Below, piece by piece: positions 7,183 to 15,832 of a DNA stretch of 64,000 nt. A program made the translations under genes and the position numbers. The first letter of the stretch is position 1, and every line of letters starts with the position of its first letter. The notes under the pieces are model-generated. The model was not told where the DNA came from. It ran no database searches and saw only the letters and a program-made list of their open reading frames with translations. Location: the NCBI GenBank assembly GCA_947382875.1, contig CANDBG010000005.1, positions 1 to 64,000 on the forward strand, written 5' to 3'. Origin of the DNA: an uncultured Oscillibacter sp. (GTDB lineage: Bacteria; Bacillota; Clostridia; Oscillospirales; Oscillospiraceae).

Positions 7183-8169
7183 ATGACGATTTATGGCCGT
7201 TTTCAGGTTGCAGTGCGCGGCCCGGCGGAGACCGTGCGGCAATTGCCGGAGCTGGTCAAGAACAGCCCGGACGGGTATTCCATAAAGTCCTTGCTCAACT
7301 CCCTCGTCAAACCAATAAAGGCCGTCGAAGACACGAGCGCAAAAGACGTTGTGGTCATTTCCTGGAAGGACAGTTCCGACAAGGCAACACTCTATATGGA
7401 TTTGCTGGAACACATTGCCAGAAAAGCCCCCGGACTGGATATCGCCGTTGGTGTCAAAACGTCCAACAGCGTTTCCAGCGGCGCGAATTACAGCGCCTAC
7501 TATTCCCGCGCCGGGGAGAATACCCTGCACCCGGATAATTTTATGAATAGCTGCGCTGTGGATTTCGGGGACTCCGTGGCCCACCTGCTTACCACCGGGC
7601 GCGACGGCAGGAAGCATGATATTGACCTGGCGGAACACGAAGACTGGTATCACGAAGGGATGCTGTATGAATTGCCAGATCAAATTCCGGAGTTTTTCGA
7701 CGAATTCCCCCACATTTTTTGGTACACACCTTACGATGATGCCGGCGAGTACGAGGATGAGGACGATGAAAGCGGCGATTGGGGCGAGTGGTACGCGCTG
7801 AACATTGATTGGGAGGCAGATGCTTCTGTCCAACAGAAAATCAAAAAATTGATTCCAGGCTCTTACCGCATGTTCTGTTCCATGCTTCCTTACACCAGGA
7901 AAAAACAAGGAATCCAGCCAGGTGCCTGCACCATTCAGCCCGGAGATTATACGGACGAGGCACTGGAACAAGCTATGACGCTGCTGTTCCCCGGCAAAAC
8001 ATTCCATGTGGAAAGCAAAGACGGCAGGCCATACATCTGGGACGACGATGGAACCGAATATTTCCCCGGCGGCGTGATGGAATGCGTAGAGCACGGGGGC
8101 GAACCAACGGTTTACTGGAATTTTCCTGACGAGGACGACGAAGACGGTCCTTGGGTCCCCTTTGCATAA
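7183..8169 (+). CDS. Acidic protein of unknown function
   Basis: This 328-residue soluble protein shows no signal peptide, membrane segment or family motif I recognise. It has two very acidic stretches, around residues 186-200 (DDAGEYEDEDDESGDWGEW) and near the C-terminus (FPDEDDEDGPW), and many aromatic residues. The open frame extends further upstream, but the ATG at 7183 lies just after a strong promoter and a GTGGTGA region, so I chose it. It precedes the AlaX-type gene by 12 bases and is probably cotranscribed with it. Nothing in the sequence identifies a function. Confidence 0.75.
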   Translation: MTIYGRFQVAVRGPAETVRQLPELVKNSPDGYSIKSLLNSLVKPIKAVEDTSAKDVVVISWKDSSDKATLYMDLLEHIARKAPGLDIAVGVKTSNSVSSGANYSAYYSRAGENTLHPDNFMNSCAVDFGDSVAHLLTTGRDGRKHDIDLAEHEDWYHEGMLYELPDQIPEFFDEFPHIFWYTPYDDAGEYEDEDDESGDWGEWYALNIDWEADASVQQKIKKLIPGSYRMFCSMLPYTRKKQGIQPGACTIQPGDYTDEALEQAMTLLFPGKTFHVESKDGRPYIWDDDGTEYFPGGVMECVEHGGEPTVYWNFPDEDDEDGPWVPFA

Positions 8170-8181
8170 AACACGGAAAGG

Positions 8182-9342
8182 ATGATCCTCATAGAAACCG
8201 AAAAATTGTATTACCAGGACGCCTATTTGCAGGAGTTTACCGCCGAAGTGGTTTCCTGCGAGCCGTCAAAGGATGTCTGGAAAGTGGTTCTGAACCGGAC
8301 GGCGTTCTATCCGGAGGGCGGCGGCCAGCCCGCCGATCACGGAACGCTGAACGAGGTCCGGGTGCTGGACGTTCACGACAAAGCGGGCGTTGTGTACCAC
8401 ACCTGCGCGGCCCCGCTGAAACCCGGACAGGCCGTATCCGGCAAAATCGACTGGTCTCGGCGGTTCGACCATATGCAGCAGCACTCCGGCGAGCATATCT
8501 TGAGCGGTATTATCTGCCGCCGGTTTCAGTGCGACAACGTAGGCTTTCACCTGGGCGCGGAGTCCGTAACCATTGATTTCAACACGGAAATCACCTGGGA
8601 GCAGGCCCTGGAAGCCGAACAGGAAGCAAATGAATTCCTGTGCCGGGATGAACCGGCTGAAATCACATACCCAACACCGGAAGCCCTGGCGGCGCTGGAT
8701 TACCGCAGTAAAAAAGAGCTGACGGGGCAGGTACGCATCGTGGCGTTTCCGGGCGCGGACTGCTGCGCCTGCTGCGGGACGCACGTCCGGAGGGCCGGGG
8801 CAATTAACGTTGTCAAAATTTTGTCCTGCCAGAAGTTCCGGGAGGGCGTGCGGATGGAGATTGTCTGCGGTCAGCGGGCGGTGGCGTATTTGTCCGCCGT
8901 TTACAACCAGGCGAAGGCCGTCGGGCAGCAGTTGAGCGTGAAGCCTCTGGAGACGCTGGCCGCGGTGGAGCGTCTGGAGGCCGAGCTTTCCGCCGCAAAG
9001 GTACGGATTGCCGCGCTGGAACAGACCGCCTTTCAAGCCATTGCGGCGGAATATGCCGGAACCGGAAACGCACTTTTGTTTCAGCCATCCATGAAACCCG
9101 ACAGCGTGCGGCGTCTGGCCGACGCCGCAGCGCAGGCATGCGGCGGTCTGGCGGCGGTGTTCGCCGGCGAGGCCGAACATTGGGCATATGCCCTGGTTCA
9201 GAGCAGCGGTCAGGACATTTCCGCGCTGGTGAAGCAGATGAACGCGACGCTCCATGGCCGCGGCGGAGGCCGGAACGGTTTTGCACAGGGCAGCTTGCAG
9301 TCTTCCGAAGAAGCAATACGTGATTTTTGGGAAAAACGCTGA
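8182..9342 (+). CDS. alaX: Alanyl-tRNA editing protein AlaX, long form with DHHA1 domain
   Basis: This 386-residue free-standing editing domain is related to AlaRS. The first part has PEGGGQPADHG and HSGEHILSG (zinc-binding HxxxH, about 96-100), completed by CCACCGTH (about 193-200). The C-terminal part is a DHHA1-type domain rich in Ala and Gly. The family deacylates tRNA-Ala mischarged with serine or glycine. The length matches AlaX-L proteins, and no aminoacylation domain is present. It follows the acidic unknown gene by 12 bases with GGAAAGG before the ATG, and ends at a bidirectional terminator. Confidence 0.92.
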   Translation: MILIETEKLYYQDAYLQEFTAEVVSCEPSKDVWKVVLNRTAFYPEGGGQPADHGTLNEVRVLDVHDKAGVVYHTCAAPLKPGQAVSGKIDWSRRFDHMQQHSGEHILSGIICRRFQCDNVGFHLGAESVTIDFNTEITWEQALEAEQEANEFLCRDEPAEITYPTPEALAALDYRSKKELTGQVRIVAFPGADCCACCGTHVRRAGAINVVKILSCQKFREGVRMEIVCGQRAVAYLSAVYNQAKAVGQQLSVKPLETLAAVERLEAELSAAKVRIAALEQTAFQAIAAEYAGTGNALLFQPSMKPDSVRRLADAAAQACGGLAAVFAGEAEHWAYALVQSSGQDISALVKQMNATLHGRGGGRNGFAQGSLQSSEEAIRDFWEKR

Positions 9343-9344
9343 AA

Positions 9345-9375
9345 AACCCCGGCGGCTCAATGAGCCGCCGGGGTT
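9345..9375. terminator. Bidirectional terminator between alaX and the MMPL gene
   Basis: AACCCCGGCGGCTCA pairs with TGAGCCGCCGGGGTT and is flanked by A and T runs. It serves two convergent genes. Confidence 0.85.
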
Positions 9376-9400
9376 TGCCTTGTTGTCCGGACTGCCGGAA

Positions 9401-11512
9401 TCAGGCGGTTTCCGCCGGAATCTGCGGGGTTTCTTCCGCCGGAGCCGTCGGCGTGCGCCAGTGGTAACTGGTTTTGTTGAACAGAGGCTCGCACACACAC
9501 AGAATCGCCGGCATCAGGAAAATGCTCACAAGGGCCGAAACCAATGCCCCCCGCGCCAGCATCACACAGATCGCGCCAATCAGGTCAATGGACGACACAA
9601 AGGACACGCCTAACGTGGCGCAGAACAGCACTAACGCACTGGTCACGATGGAGGCGTCCGACGCGCTGGCCGCAGTCCGGATAGCCGTTTTCCGGTCCAG
9701 ACCCTTTCGCAGCTCCTCCTGGAAACGGGAGGTCATTAAAATCGCATAGTCTACGGTCGCGCCCAGCTGTACGCAGCTGATAATCGTAGGCGCGATGAAG
9801 GGGATTTCCGTGCCGGTAAAATAGCAAATTCCCTGGTTGATGAAAATCGCCAGTTCAATCGTCGCCACCAGCACCGCCGGAATCGAGATGGAACGGAAAA
9901 CAAAGGCGATAATCAGGAAAATCGCTGCGATAGAGATGTAATTCGTTACCCGGAAATCCACAGACGACGTGTCAATCAGGTCACGATACATCGCACCCTC
10001 GCCGGTAATCATGGCGTCCGGGTCGTAGTCCTGGAAAATGGCCGTCATGGCGTCCAGCTGCCCGGAGACCTCCTCCGTCGCCGGGGCGTAACTTGAATTG
10101 ATCATCATAAGCTGATAGCCGTTCTGGCGGAGCATATCCTTGATCGCATCCGGAATAAAAAAGTCCGGAATGCCGGTTCCCAGCATCTTGTGGTACGAAA
10201 CAACTGACGTTATGCCGGGCACTTCCTCCATACGCCGCTCCAGTTCGCCCATGTCGGCGGCGGAAAGGTCGTCGCGAAGGACCACAAAATGAGACGTTGC
10301 CATGTCGAAGTCATCCTTGAGCTTTTCGTTGCTGACAATGGACGGCAAATCCCGCGGGAGGGATTCGTCCAGCTTGTAGTAAATATCCGCGTGCTTCTGG
10401 GCGTAGACCGCCGGGAGAAACAGAAACAGCGTCAGCACCACCAGCGGCATCCGTGCCTTGACGACCAGCTGGTTTACCCGGTCAAACGACGGAATCAGCG
10501 TTTTGTGCTTGTGTCTGCCGATCTGCTTGTCGAAAATCAGCACCAGCGACGGAAGTACCAGAATGACCGTCGCCACGCCAAGCACAACGCCCTTTGCCAT
10601 TACGATTCCAATGTCCCGGCCCAAAGTCAGACGCATGAAGCACAGCGCCAGAAAACCCGCAATGGTCGTCAGGCTGCTTCCCGAAAGAGACCGGAACGCC
10701 GCGATGATCGCCTGCGCCATGGCGTCCCGCTTGTCGTCGTAATGCTCCCGTTCTTCTTCGTAGCGGTGGTATAGAAAAATGGAGTAGTCCATAGTCACGC
10801 CCAGCTGCAATACCGCCGCAATCGCTTTTGTGATATAAGAAATCTGCCCGAGAAAAAGGTTGCTTCCAAAGTTGTAAACCACCGCCATGCCGATGCTGGC
10901 AAGATACACAAAAGGCAATACGGTCGATTCCAGCGTGACGGACATCGCCGCCAATGCCAGCAGTACGGCGAGACCCACGAAAATCGGAAGCTCACTGTCC
11001 ATCACATCCCGGGTATCCTTGATGACCACGGAAAAACCCGCCAGAAAGCAGCGTTCGTTGCAGACGTTCCGGACCTGCTGAATCGACTCCATGGTTTCGT
11101 CTGACGCGCCGGGGTGATCGTATTGAATCAGCATCATGGTTGCCTGTCCGGAGAAAAACATCTCCCGGAAATCCGCCGGAATCATCTCGACCGGAATCTG
11201 TATTCCCACCAGATTGCTGATCCAGACGGCGCTGGATACGCCGGGCACTTTCTGAATGTCCTGAATCAGACGGTTCGTATATCCGGCGGGCATTCCCTCC
11301 ACAATCAGCATACTGGTCGCCGCCATCTGGAACGGGTCCTCCAGAAGCTGTTCGCCCTGGGACGAAGGCAGGTCTTGGGGGAGATAGGACAAAATGTCAT
11401 AGTTAATCCGCGTCGCGGCGTAGCCAATGACCGACGGAATCAGCATCAGCACCGCCGCCAATGCCACCAGCTTCGGCTTACGGGTCAGTTTATGGGCAAT
11501 TTTTTCCACCAT
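9401..11512 (-). CDS. MMPL/RND-superfamily transporter
   Basis: This 703-residue protein has about twelve membrane segments in two halves, each with a large extracellular loop after its first segment. That is the MMPL/RND exporter pattern, with the conserved QLG(A/V)T(V/M)DY motif in both halves. Members export lipids, peptides or drugs using the proton gradient. It starts 22 bases after a large exported coiled-coil gene, on the same strand, with GGAAGG before the ATG. Two TetR-family genes diverge from the pair and probably control it. Substrate unknown; clostridial relatives are often annotated as antibiotic exporters on weak grounds. Confidence 0.88.
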   Translation of the reverse strand: MVEKIAHKLTRKPKLVALAAVLMLIPSVIGYAATRINYDILSYLPQDLPSSQGEQLLEDPFQMAATSMLIVEGMPAGYTNRLIQDIQKVPGVSSAVWISNLVGIQIPVEMIPADFREMFFSGQATMMLIQYDHPGASDETMESIQQVRNVCNERCFLAGFSVVIKDTRDVMDSELPIFVGLAVLLALAAMSVTLESTVLPFVYLASIGMAVVYNFGSNLFLGQISYITKAIAAVLQLGVTMDYSIFLYHRYEEEREHYDDKRDAMAQAIIAAFRSLSGSSLTTIAGFLALCFMRLTLGRDIGIVMAKGVVLGVATVILVLPSLVLIFDKQIGRHKHKTLIPSFDRVNQLVVKARMPLVVLTLFLFLPAVYAQKHADIYYKLDESLPRDLPSIVSNEKLKDDFDMATSHFVVLRDDLSAADMGELERRMEEVPGITSVVSYHKMLGTGIPDFFIPDAIKDMLRQNGYQLMMINSSYAPATEEVSGQLDAMTAIFQDYDPDAMITGEGAMYRDLIDTSSVDFRVTNYISIAAIFLIIAFVFRSISIPAVLVATIELAIFINQGICYFTGTEIPFIAPTIISCVQLGATVDYAILMTSRFQEELRKGLDRKTAIRTAASASDASIVTSALVLFCATLGVSFVSSIDLIGAICVMLARGALVSALVSIFLMPAILCVCEPLFNKTSYHWRTPTAPAEETPQIPAETA

Positions 11513-11534
11513 AATACATTACCTTCCTTCCCCG

Positions 11535-14366
11535 TCAGTGAAATATACCGGTGATGGCCCGCCAGAAGTCCTGCAGCATTTGGGAAACCCGTCCCCAAAA
11601 GGTTGTGGACGTTTTGACGGCTGCAGTTTCTTCCTCTTTTTCGGTTTCTTCGATCTTGATCTCCTGCGTACGGATTAAAACCTGTATGCTCGACGGCGCG
11701 GGGTTTCGTTCGTCGGTGAGGGAAACCGGTTCGGCGGCGGCATCCATCAGCAGAATGTTATTGATCTCGCCGGTGTATTCGTTCCAGGTGTCTTCGATGA
11801 TGTCTGTGATAGTATTCTTTGCATTCTTTACGTCACCGGTTTTGGAAAGGGCCTTTGCGGTCTGCCGCAGGGCCGACGAGAGTCCCCGCAGAGACTGCCG
11901 CGTTCCTTCGTCCAACTGCGCGCCGGTGGACTGCGCCAGATTCTCCGCATTGGCAATCAGGGCCTCCGTGTCCCGGATGGTCGTAACGGCCGACGCGCTG
12001 AGGGTTCCGGCATTGGCAAGAGCTTCCTGCAAAACCGGCTCATAGTTATTCAGCACACCCCGCAGGCGGTCGACGGAAGCCAACAGCGCGCGCACGATTT
12101 CCGAGGACTGCCGCAGAGCTGCTGAAACGTCCTCGGCGTCGTCCAGAAGGGGAATAAGCGTGTCCAGCTGGGCGCAGACGTCCGCCAGATTGCCCGAAAC
12201 CATGGCCGCAGGCTCTTTGATTTCGTTCAGGGAATTCGTAAGCTCATGTTGAATCCGGTCAATCTGCGCCGTTGCGTTGTCAATACCGCTGGTGATGATA
12301 TCCACCACCGCTCCTCCAACCGTCTGGTCAGAGCCGCCGCTGGAGGGCGGGGTCGGCGTCTCGCCTTCGCCGGGTTTTTCCTCGCTGGGAGGAGTTTCTT
12401 CACTGGGCGGAGTTTCCTCGCTGGGAGGAATTTCTTCGCCGGGCTCATCGTCTCCGCCGGGGGTACTGTCTTCGTCAGACGCGTTTCCTTCGCCGGAAGA
12501 ATCGCCCTCGCCGGAGCTGTCGCCTTCGCTGGAATCCCCGCCGGATTCGCTGCCGTCTTCCGGGTCGTTGAGCAGCAGACTGTCGGAGATTTGATGTATG
12601 GATTCGTTTTCCGCAGGGGGCGTTCCCCGGGCCTTTCCGACGTCCGCTTCGCTGTCATCGGATTCCTCCGGTTCCGGCGCATCTGTCCCGGAAGGTTCCG
12701 ATTCTCCCGGCTTTTCCGAGGGTTCCGGCGTCTCCGGAGCCGGTTTTTCCGGTTCAGGATCGGGCGTCTGGGGCGGTTTTGTGGAACTGCTTCCGGCGTT
12801 GTTCATACTGCCGCCGCTGCTGTAAATAATCCACAGGTCATTCATCTGCTTGGCCTGGCTTTCCGAAATGCCGGGGAGCTGCTCGCAAAAGCCTTGGAAA
12901 CTCATACCATTCTCTTTGGCCGCGTGGAGTCCATCCATTTGCTTCTTGGCGGCGTTGGCGGCCTGCCACTCCTGCTGCTTGCCAATCGCCGCGGCTGTGG
13001 CTTCGTCAATGCCCAACAGGTTTTGAATGCCCTGGATTTCCGCCTGATTCTTACCTTGAAGGGCCAGCATTCCCGCGAAAAACGCGTCAGGGTCATCGAC
13101 GGCGTAAACGCCGTGTACATCCTTCACCTTTTCCACCATGGCGCCGCTGTTGGTCGAAAAGCTGCCCGCGCTGATATGTGTACCGCCCAAAGCGCGTTCC
13201 AGACGAAGAAGACTGTCTTCCATGTTTGCGGCAAGGCGAATTACATGCTGTACGTCGTCGGAACCCGATTCCAAATTGCGCAAGGCATTTTCCAGCTCTG
13301 CAAGCTGGGTTTGAAGGGTCAGCGTGGTATCGGTCAGCTCGTTCAGGACAGCGGTGGAGTCCGTGACCGTCTGGCTTAAAATCTGTACACGCTCCTGCAC
13401 TGGTTCCAGAATGTCCGCCAGATTGGACAGATCCGCCCGCAGGACGTCGGTCCCCTCGTACAGCACACCTTTGCCGCCGGAAAACGTCTGACGGGCTGTT
13501 TCCAGCTGGTCAAGGCCCTTAGCCGACGCGTAAAGCCCGCTTTGAATGCTGTTCAGGGCGTCCAGAAGGTTGTCGAGACTGCCGGAAAGCGCGTTGTAAT
13601 CGTCTTCCAGGTCGTCCTTACGCTGGCTGAGCTTTGAAATTTCTTCCAGCTGCGCCAGCGTGGCCGGGACCATCAGGACCGTCAGGCCGCTGAAGGAAAA
13701 GTCATTGCTGCCGACGCGGATCGTAAAATGCTGTTCTTCTCCCGGAAGGGCCAGAAACAATACCGTACGCAGATTGCCCACCAGCTGCACCTGTGCGCCG
13801 GGCGCTTCCAGGGAAACAATGTCGTCCTGATTGAACAGCGCCATCGCTTCCAGAGTGTAATTATACCGGGCGTAATCGCTGGCGTTCGGATTCGGCACGA
13901 TGTCCAGCAGAATTTCAATAACGCCTTTCTGTCCGGCCAGCTCCTCCGCCCTGGCCGGGACGCCGTTCAGCGTGTAATGCAGCGTGACCGTCCAGGGCAG
14001 GTCCTCAAAGGGACGCTTCGTTTTTCCCTCGAAATAGAAGTGTTCCGGCGCGTCGCCCGAAAACTGAAACGACGTCTCTCCATCCTTTTGCACGGCGGCA
14101 GTGCGGTCGGTGAGGTTTACCACTTCTTCGTATGCGCCGTAGTCCGTGAGACTCCCGGCCCCGTTCAGGGCGTAGCTTTTCACGATGCTTCCATCCAAAA
14201 GGTTGCCGTAGTAGTCCAGGGTTGCATAATACGCCTCGTCATAGGTTGGCGTTACGCCGTCGCCAATGGGTTCCGCAGCTGCCGGGACGGTACAGGAGGC
14301 GGTCAGGGCCGCCGCCAGCGTCAGGGCAGGAATGCGGTGTTTTAACATTTGCCTGTTCATGTCCAT
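11535..14366 (-). CDS. Exported coiled-coil protein paired with an MMPL transporter (YhgE/Pip-like helical repeats)
   Basis: This 943-residue protein has a signal peptide (about 12-32, cleavage near AAA-EP). An N-terminal beta-rich domain (about 40-240) is followed by long coiled-coil helices (about 245-430). A Pro/Ser/Glu-rich low-complexity stretch (about 545-690) contains tandem PPSEET units, and more helices follow (about 700-870). Helical spacers of this kind occur in YhgE/Pip proteins, but I see no YhgE transmembrane ends, so the similarity is partial. Transcribed with the MMPL gene, it could span the thick wall as a scaffold for the exporter; that is inference. The repetitive Asp/Glu/Ser region may vary in length between strains. 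Confidence 0.75.
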   Translation of the reverse strand: MDMNRQMLKHRIPALTLAAALTASCTVPAAAEPIGDGVTPTYDEAYYATLDYYGNLLDGSIVKSYALNGAGSLTDYGAYEEVVNLTDRTAAVQKDGETSFQFSGDAPEHFYFEGKTKRPFEDLPWTVTLHYTLNGVPARAEELAGQKGVIEILLDIVPNPNASDYARYNYTLEAMALFNQDDIVSLEAPGAQVQLVGNLRTVLFLALPGEEQHFTIRVGSNDFSFSGLTVLMVPATLAQLEEISKLSQRKDDLEDDYNALSGSLDNLLDALNSIQSGLYASAKGLDQLETARQTFSGGKGVLYEGTDVLRADLSNLADILEPVQERVQILSQTVTDSTAVLNELTDTTLTLQTQLAELENALRNLESGSDDVQHVIRLAANMEDSLLRLERALGGTHISAGSFSTNSGAMVEKVKDVHGVYAVDDPDAFFAGMLALQGKNQAEIQGIQNLLGIDEATAAAIGKQQEWQAANAAKKQMDGLHAAKENGMSFQGFCEQLPGISESQAKQMNDLWIIYSSGGSMNNAGSSSTKPPQTPDPEPEKPAPETPEPSEKPGESEPSGTDAPEPEESDDSEADVGKARGTPPAENESIHQISDSLLLNDPEDGSESGGDSSEGDSSGEGDSSGEGNASDEDSTPGGDDEPGEEIPPSEETPPSEETPPSEEKPGEGETPTPPSSGGSDQTVGGAVVDIITSGIDNATAQIDRIQHELTNSLNEIKEPAAMVSGNLADVCAQLDTLIPLLDDAEDVSAALRQSSEIVRALLASVDRLRGVLNNYEPVLQEALANAGTLSASAVTTIRDTEALIANAENLAQSTGAQLDEGTRQSLRGLSSALRQTAKALSKTGDVKNAKNTITDIIEDTWNEYTGEINNILLMDAAAEPVSLTDERNPAPSSIQVLIRTQEIKIEETEKEEETAAVKTSTTFWGRVSQMLQDFWRAITGIFH

Positions 14367-14374
14367 TCCTCCAA

Positions 14375-14456
14375 ATAATCAACATTTGTCGTTTATAAAA
14401 TTTTTGTTGACTTATTAACTTGAGTTGATTATAGTAAAGGCAGAAGAAACGGTCAA
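14375..14456. promoter_or_regulatory. Overlapping divergent promoters with shared operator
   Basis: Minus promoter: TTGACC (14451-14456), 17 bases, TATAAT (14428-14433). Plus promoter: TTGACT (14407-14412), 17 bases, TATAGT (14430-14435). The two -10 boxes overlap. ATAATCAAC (14375-14383) and its inverse GTTGATTAT (14424-14432) form a spaced inverted repeat, the second arm lying across both -10 boxes. A TetR-type regulator bound here could control both directions. Confidence 0.75.
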
Positions 14457-14506
14457 TAGACAAAACCGGCAGAATGCCTAAATTTTACAAAAGGAGGATT
14501 TTTTCC

Positions 14507-15094
14507 ATGCCGAAAAATTTTGAAGACCGCCGCGCCAGACGGTCTCGCAAGCTGCTGAAAGAGAGCCTGCTGGAGCTGATGAAGCAAAAAACCTTTTCGG
14601 ATATCTCTGTTCGGGACGTAACCGACGCCGCCGACATGAACCGCGGTACATTTTATCTTCATTACTCCGGCACCGCCGAGCTGCTGCAAAGTCTGGAAGC
14701 CGATTTGCTGTCCGAGCTTCAGGAGCTGATTGACGCCCATATGCAGGAAACCGTTGCCGTGGGAAGCGTTGTGCCGGTATTTGAGCCGGTACTGGATTTT
14801 GTGGCCGAACGCCGGGAAACCTGTTCCGTTCTGTTCGACAGCAGTGAGGCCAGCGGTTTCATCCAGGCCCTTCAACAGCTGATTTGTCAGAACGGCGCGC
14901 CATTGGTAAAAACCTGGTTCCAGCCACAGGACCCGCGTCTGACGGATTATCTGCTGAACTTTCTGGCCTGGGGGCTGATCGGACTTTTGAAGGAGTGGTT
15001 CGACCACGACATGACCCTTCCCCGCGCCGAGCTGACGGCCTCCGCCCAGCGCATGGCCGAAGGCGCTGCCGCAAATCTGTTTCAGCGGGCCTGA
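14507..15094 (+). CDS. TetR/AcrR-family regulator (first of a tandem pair)
   Basis: This 195-residue protein has an N-terminal TetR DNA-binding domain (about 12-58, with SVRDVTDAADMNRGTFYLHYSG) and a helical ligand domain with no recognisable ligand signature. The ATG at 14507 follows AAGGAGG by eight bases; the more upstream ATG in frame has no ribosome site. It diverges from the coiled-coil/MMPL operon across overlapping promoters, so local control of that exporter is likely. A second TetR gene follows 23 bases later. Confidence 0.88.
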   Translation: MPKNFEDRRARRSRKLLKESLLELMKQKTFSDISVRDVTDAADMNRGTFYLHYSGTAELLQSLEADLLSELQELIDAHMQETVAVGSVVPVFEPVLDFVAERRETCSVLFDSSEASGFIQALQQLICQNGAPLVKTWFQPQDPRLTDYLLNFLAWGLIGLLKEWFDHDMTLPRAELTASAQRMAEGAAANLFQRA

Positions 15095-15117
15095 GCGTCC
15101 GGAAAGGAGAACCGAAA

Positions 15118-15681
15118 ATGTCTTTGTCTGCCAAAGAAGCGATCAAAGCGTCATTTCGCAAGCTGCTGGAAGAACGCCCCCTGCGGGAAATTACGGTCCG
15201 CGAGATCGTCCGGGGCTGCGGCGTCAACCGGAATTCCTTTTACTACCATTTTAAAGATATCCCTGAATTGCTGGAAGAAATGATTATGGAATATGCGGAT
15301 CAGATTATCCGGTCACAAGGCCCGGCAGCCTCGTTGTCCGGGTGTCTGGAAACCGCCGCGCGCTTTGCGCTGGAAAACCGTCAGATTGTGCTGCATATCA
15401 ATCAATCCGCTCACCGGGAGTTGTTTGAACGATACCTTATGGACGTATGCCGCCGGACCGTGCAGGACTATGCGGCGGCCGCCATTGGCAGCGTGCCGGT
15501 GTCGGCGGAGGACCGGGAGGTTCTGATTCGCTTTTACCAGTGCGAGTGCTTTGGGCAGGTGATGGAGTGGCTCAACAGCGGAATGCGTTACGACATTGCG
15601 CAGCAGTTCCGCCGTCTCTGCCAGCTCGGGGAGGGCATGACGGAAATGTTCCTCCGGCGGGCGATGCAGGAAACCTCCTGA
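15118..15681 (+). CDS. TetR-family regulator (second of a tandem pair)
   Basis: This 187-residue protein has a TetR-type helix-turn-helix (about 5-50, with TVREIVRGCGVNRNSFYYHFKD), and the C-terminal half resembles the TetR C-terminal class found in DhaS-like regulators. GGAAAGGAG precedes the ATG, and the gene lies 23 bases after the first TetR gene, so they form an operon. The two proteins are clearly different outside the DNA-binding domain. They may bind as separate sensors or as a heterodimer; that is inference. Confidence 0.86.
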   Translation: MSLSAKEAIKASFRKLLEERPLREITVREIVRGCGVNRNSFYYHFKDIPELLEEMIMEYADQIIRSQGPAASLSGCLETAARFALENRQIVLHINQSAHRELFERYLMDVCRRTVQDYAAAAIGSVPVSAEDREVLIRFYQCECFGQVMEWLNSGMRYDIAQQFRRLCQLGEGMTEMFLRRAMQETS

Positions 15682-15729
15682 GTTGCTGCGCGTTTCGTTC
15701 CAAACACGAGGAATGGCGGTCGAAAAGGA

Positions 15730-15756
15730 AGGGCGGACACTCAGAGCCGGCCCTAC
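15730..15756. repeat. Degenerate GGGCGGAC repeat
   Basis: GGGCGGACACTCAGAGCCGGCCCTAC resembles the palindromes at 3786 and 5823, but the second arm is eroded. Confidence 0.35.
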
Positions 15757-15762
15757 ACCTGG

Positions 15763-15792
15763 TTGACAAAACGCAGAATGTGATACTATAAT
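15763..15792 (+). promoter_or_regulatory. Promoter of the CapA-like gene
   Basis: TTGACA (15763-15768) and TATAAT (15787-15792) are spaced by 18 bases. A GAGGAGG ribosome site follows before the ATG. Confidence 0.85.
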
Positions 15793-15832
15793 ATAAGAAA
15801 ATCTTTCCATTCAAAATGAGGAGGCGCAGTCT

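Noticed and set aside
8266..9498. Long minus-strand open frame over alaX
   Set aside because: It lies antisense to a clear AlaX gene; it is a GC-driven shadow with no recognisable protein features.
12370..12445. Possible CRISPR-like or tandem repeat array
   Set aside because: The short repeats are in-frame codons for PPSEET units in a low-complexity protein segment, not spaced repeats.
12246..13379. Plus-strand open frame within the coiled-coil gene
   Set aside because: The Gly/Arg/Phe-rich repeat translation mirrors the PPSEET coding repeats in another frame.
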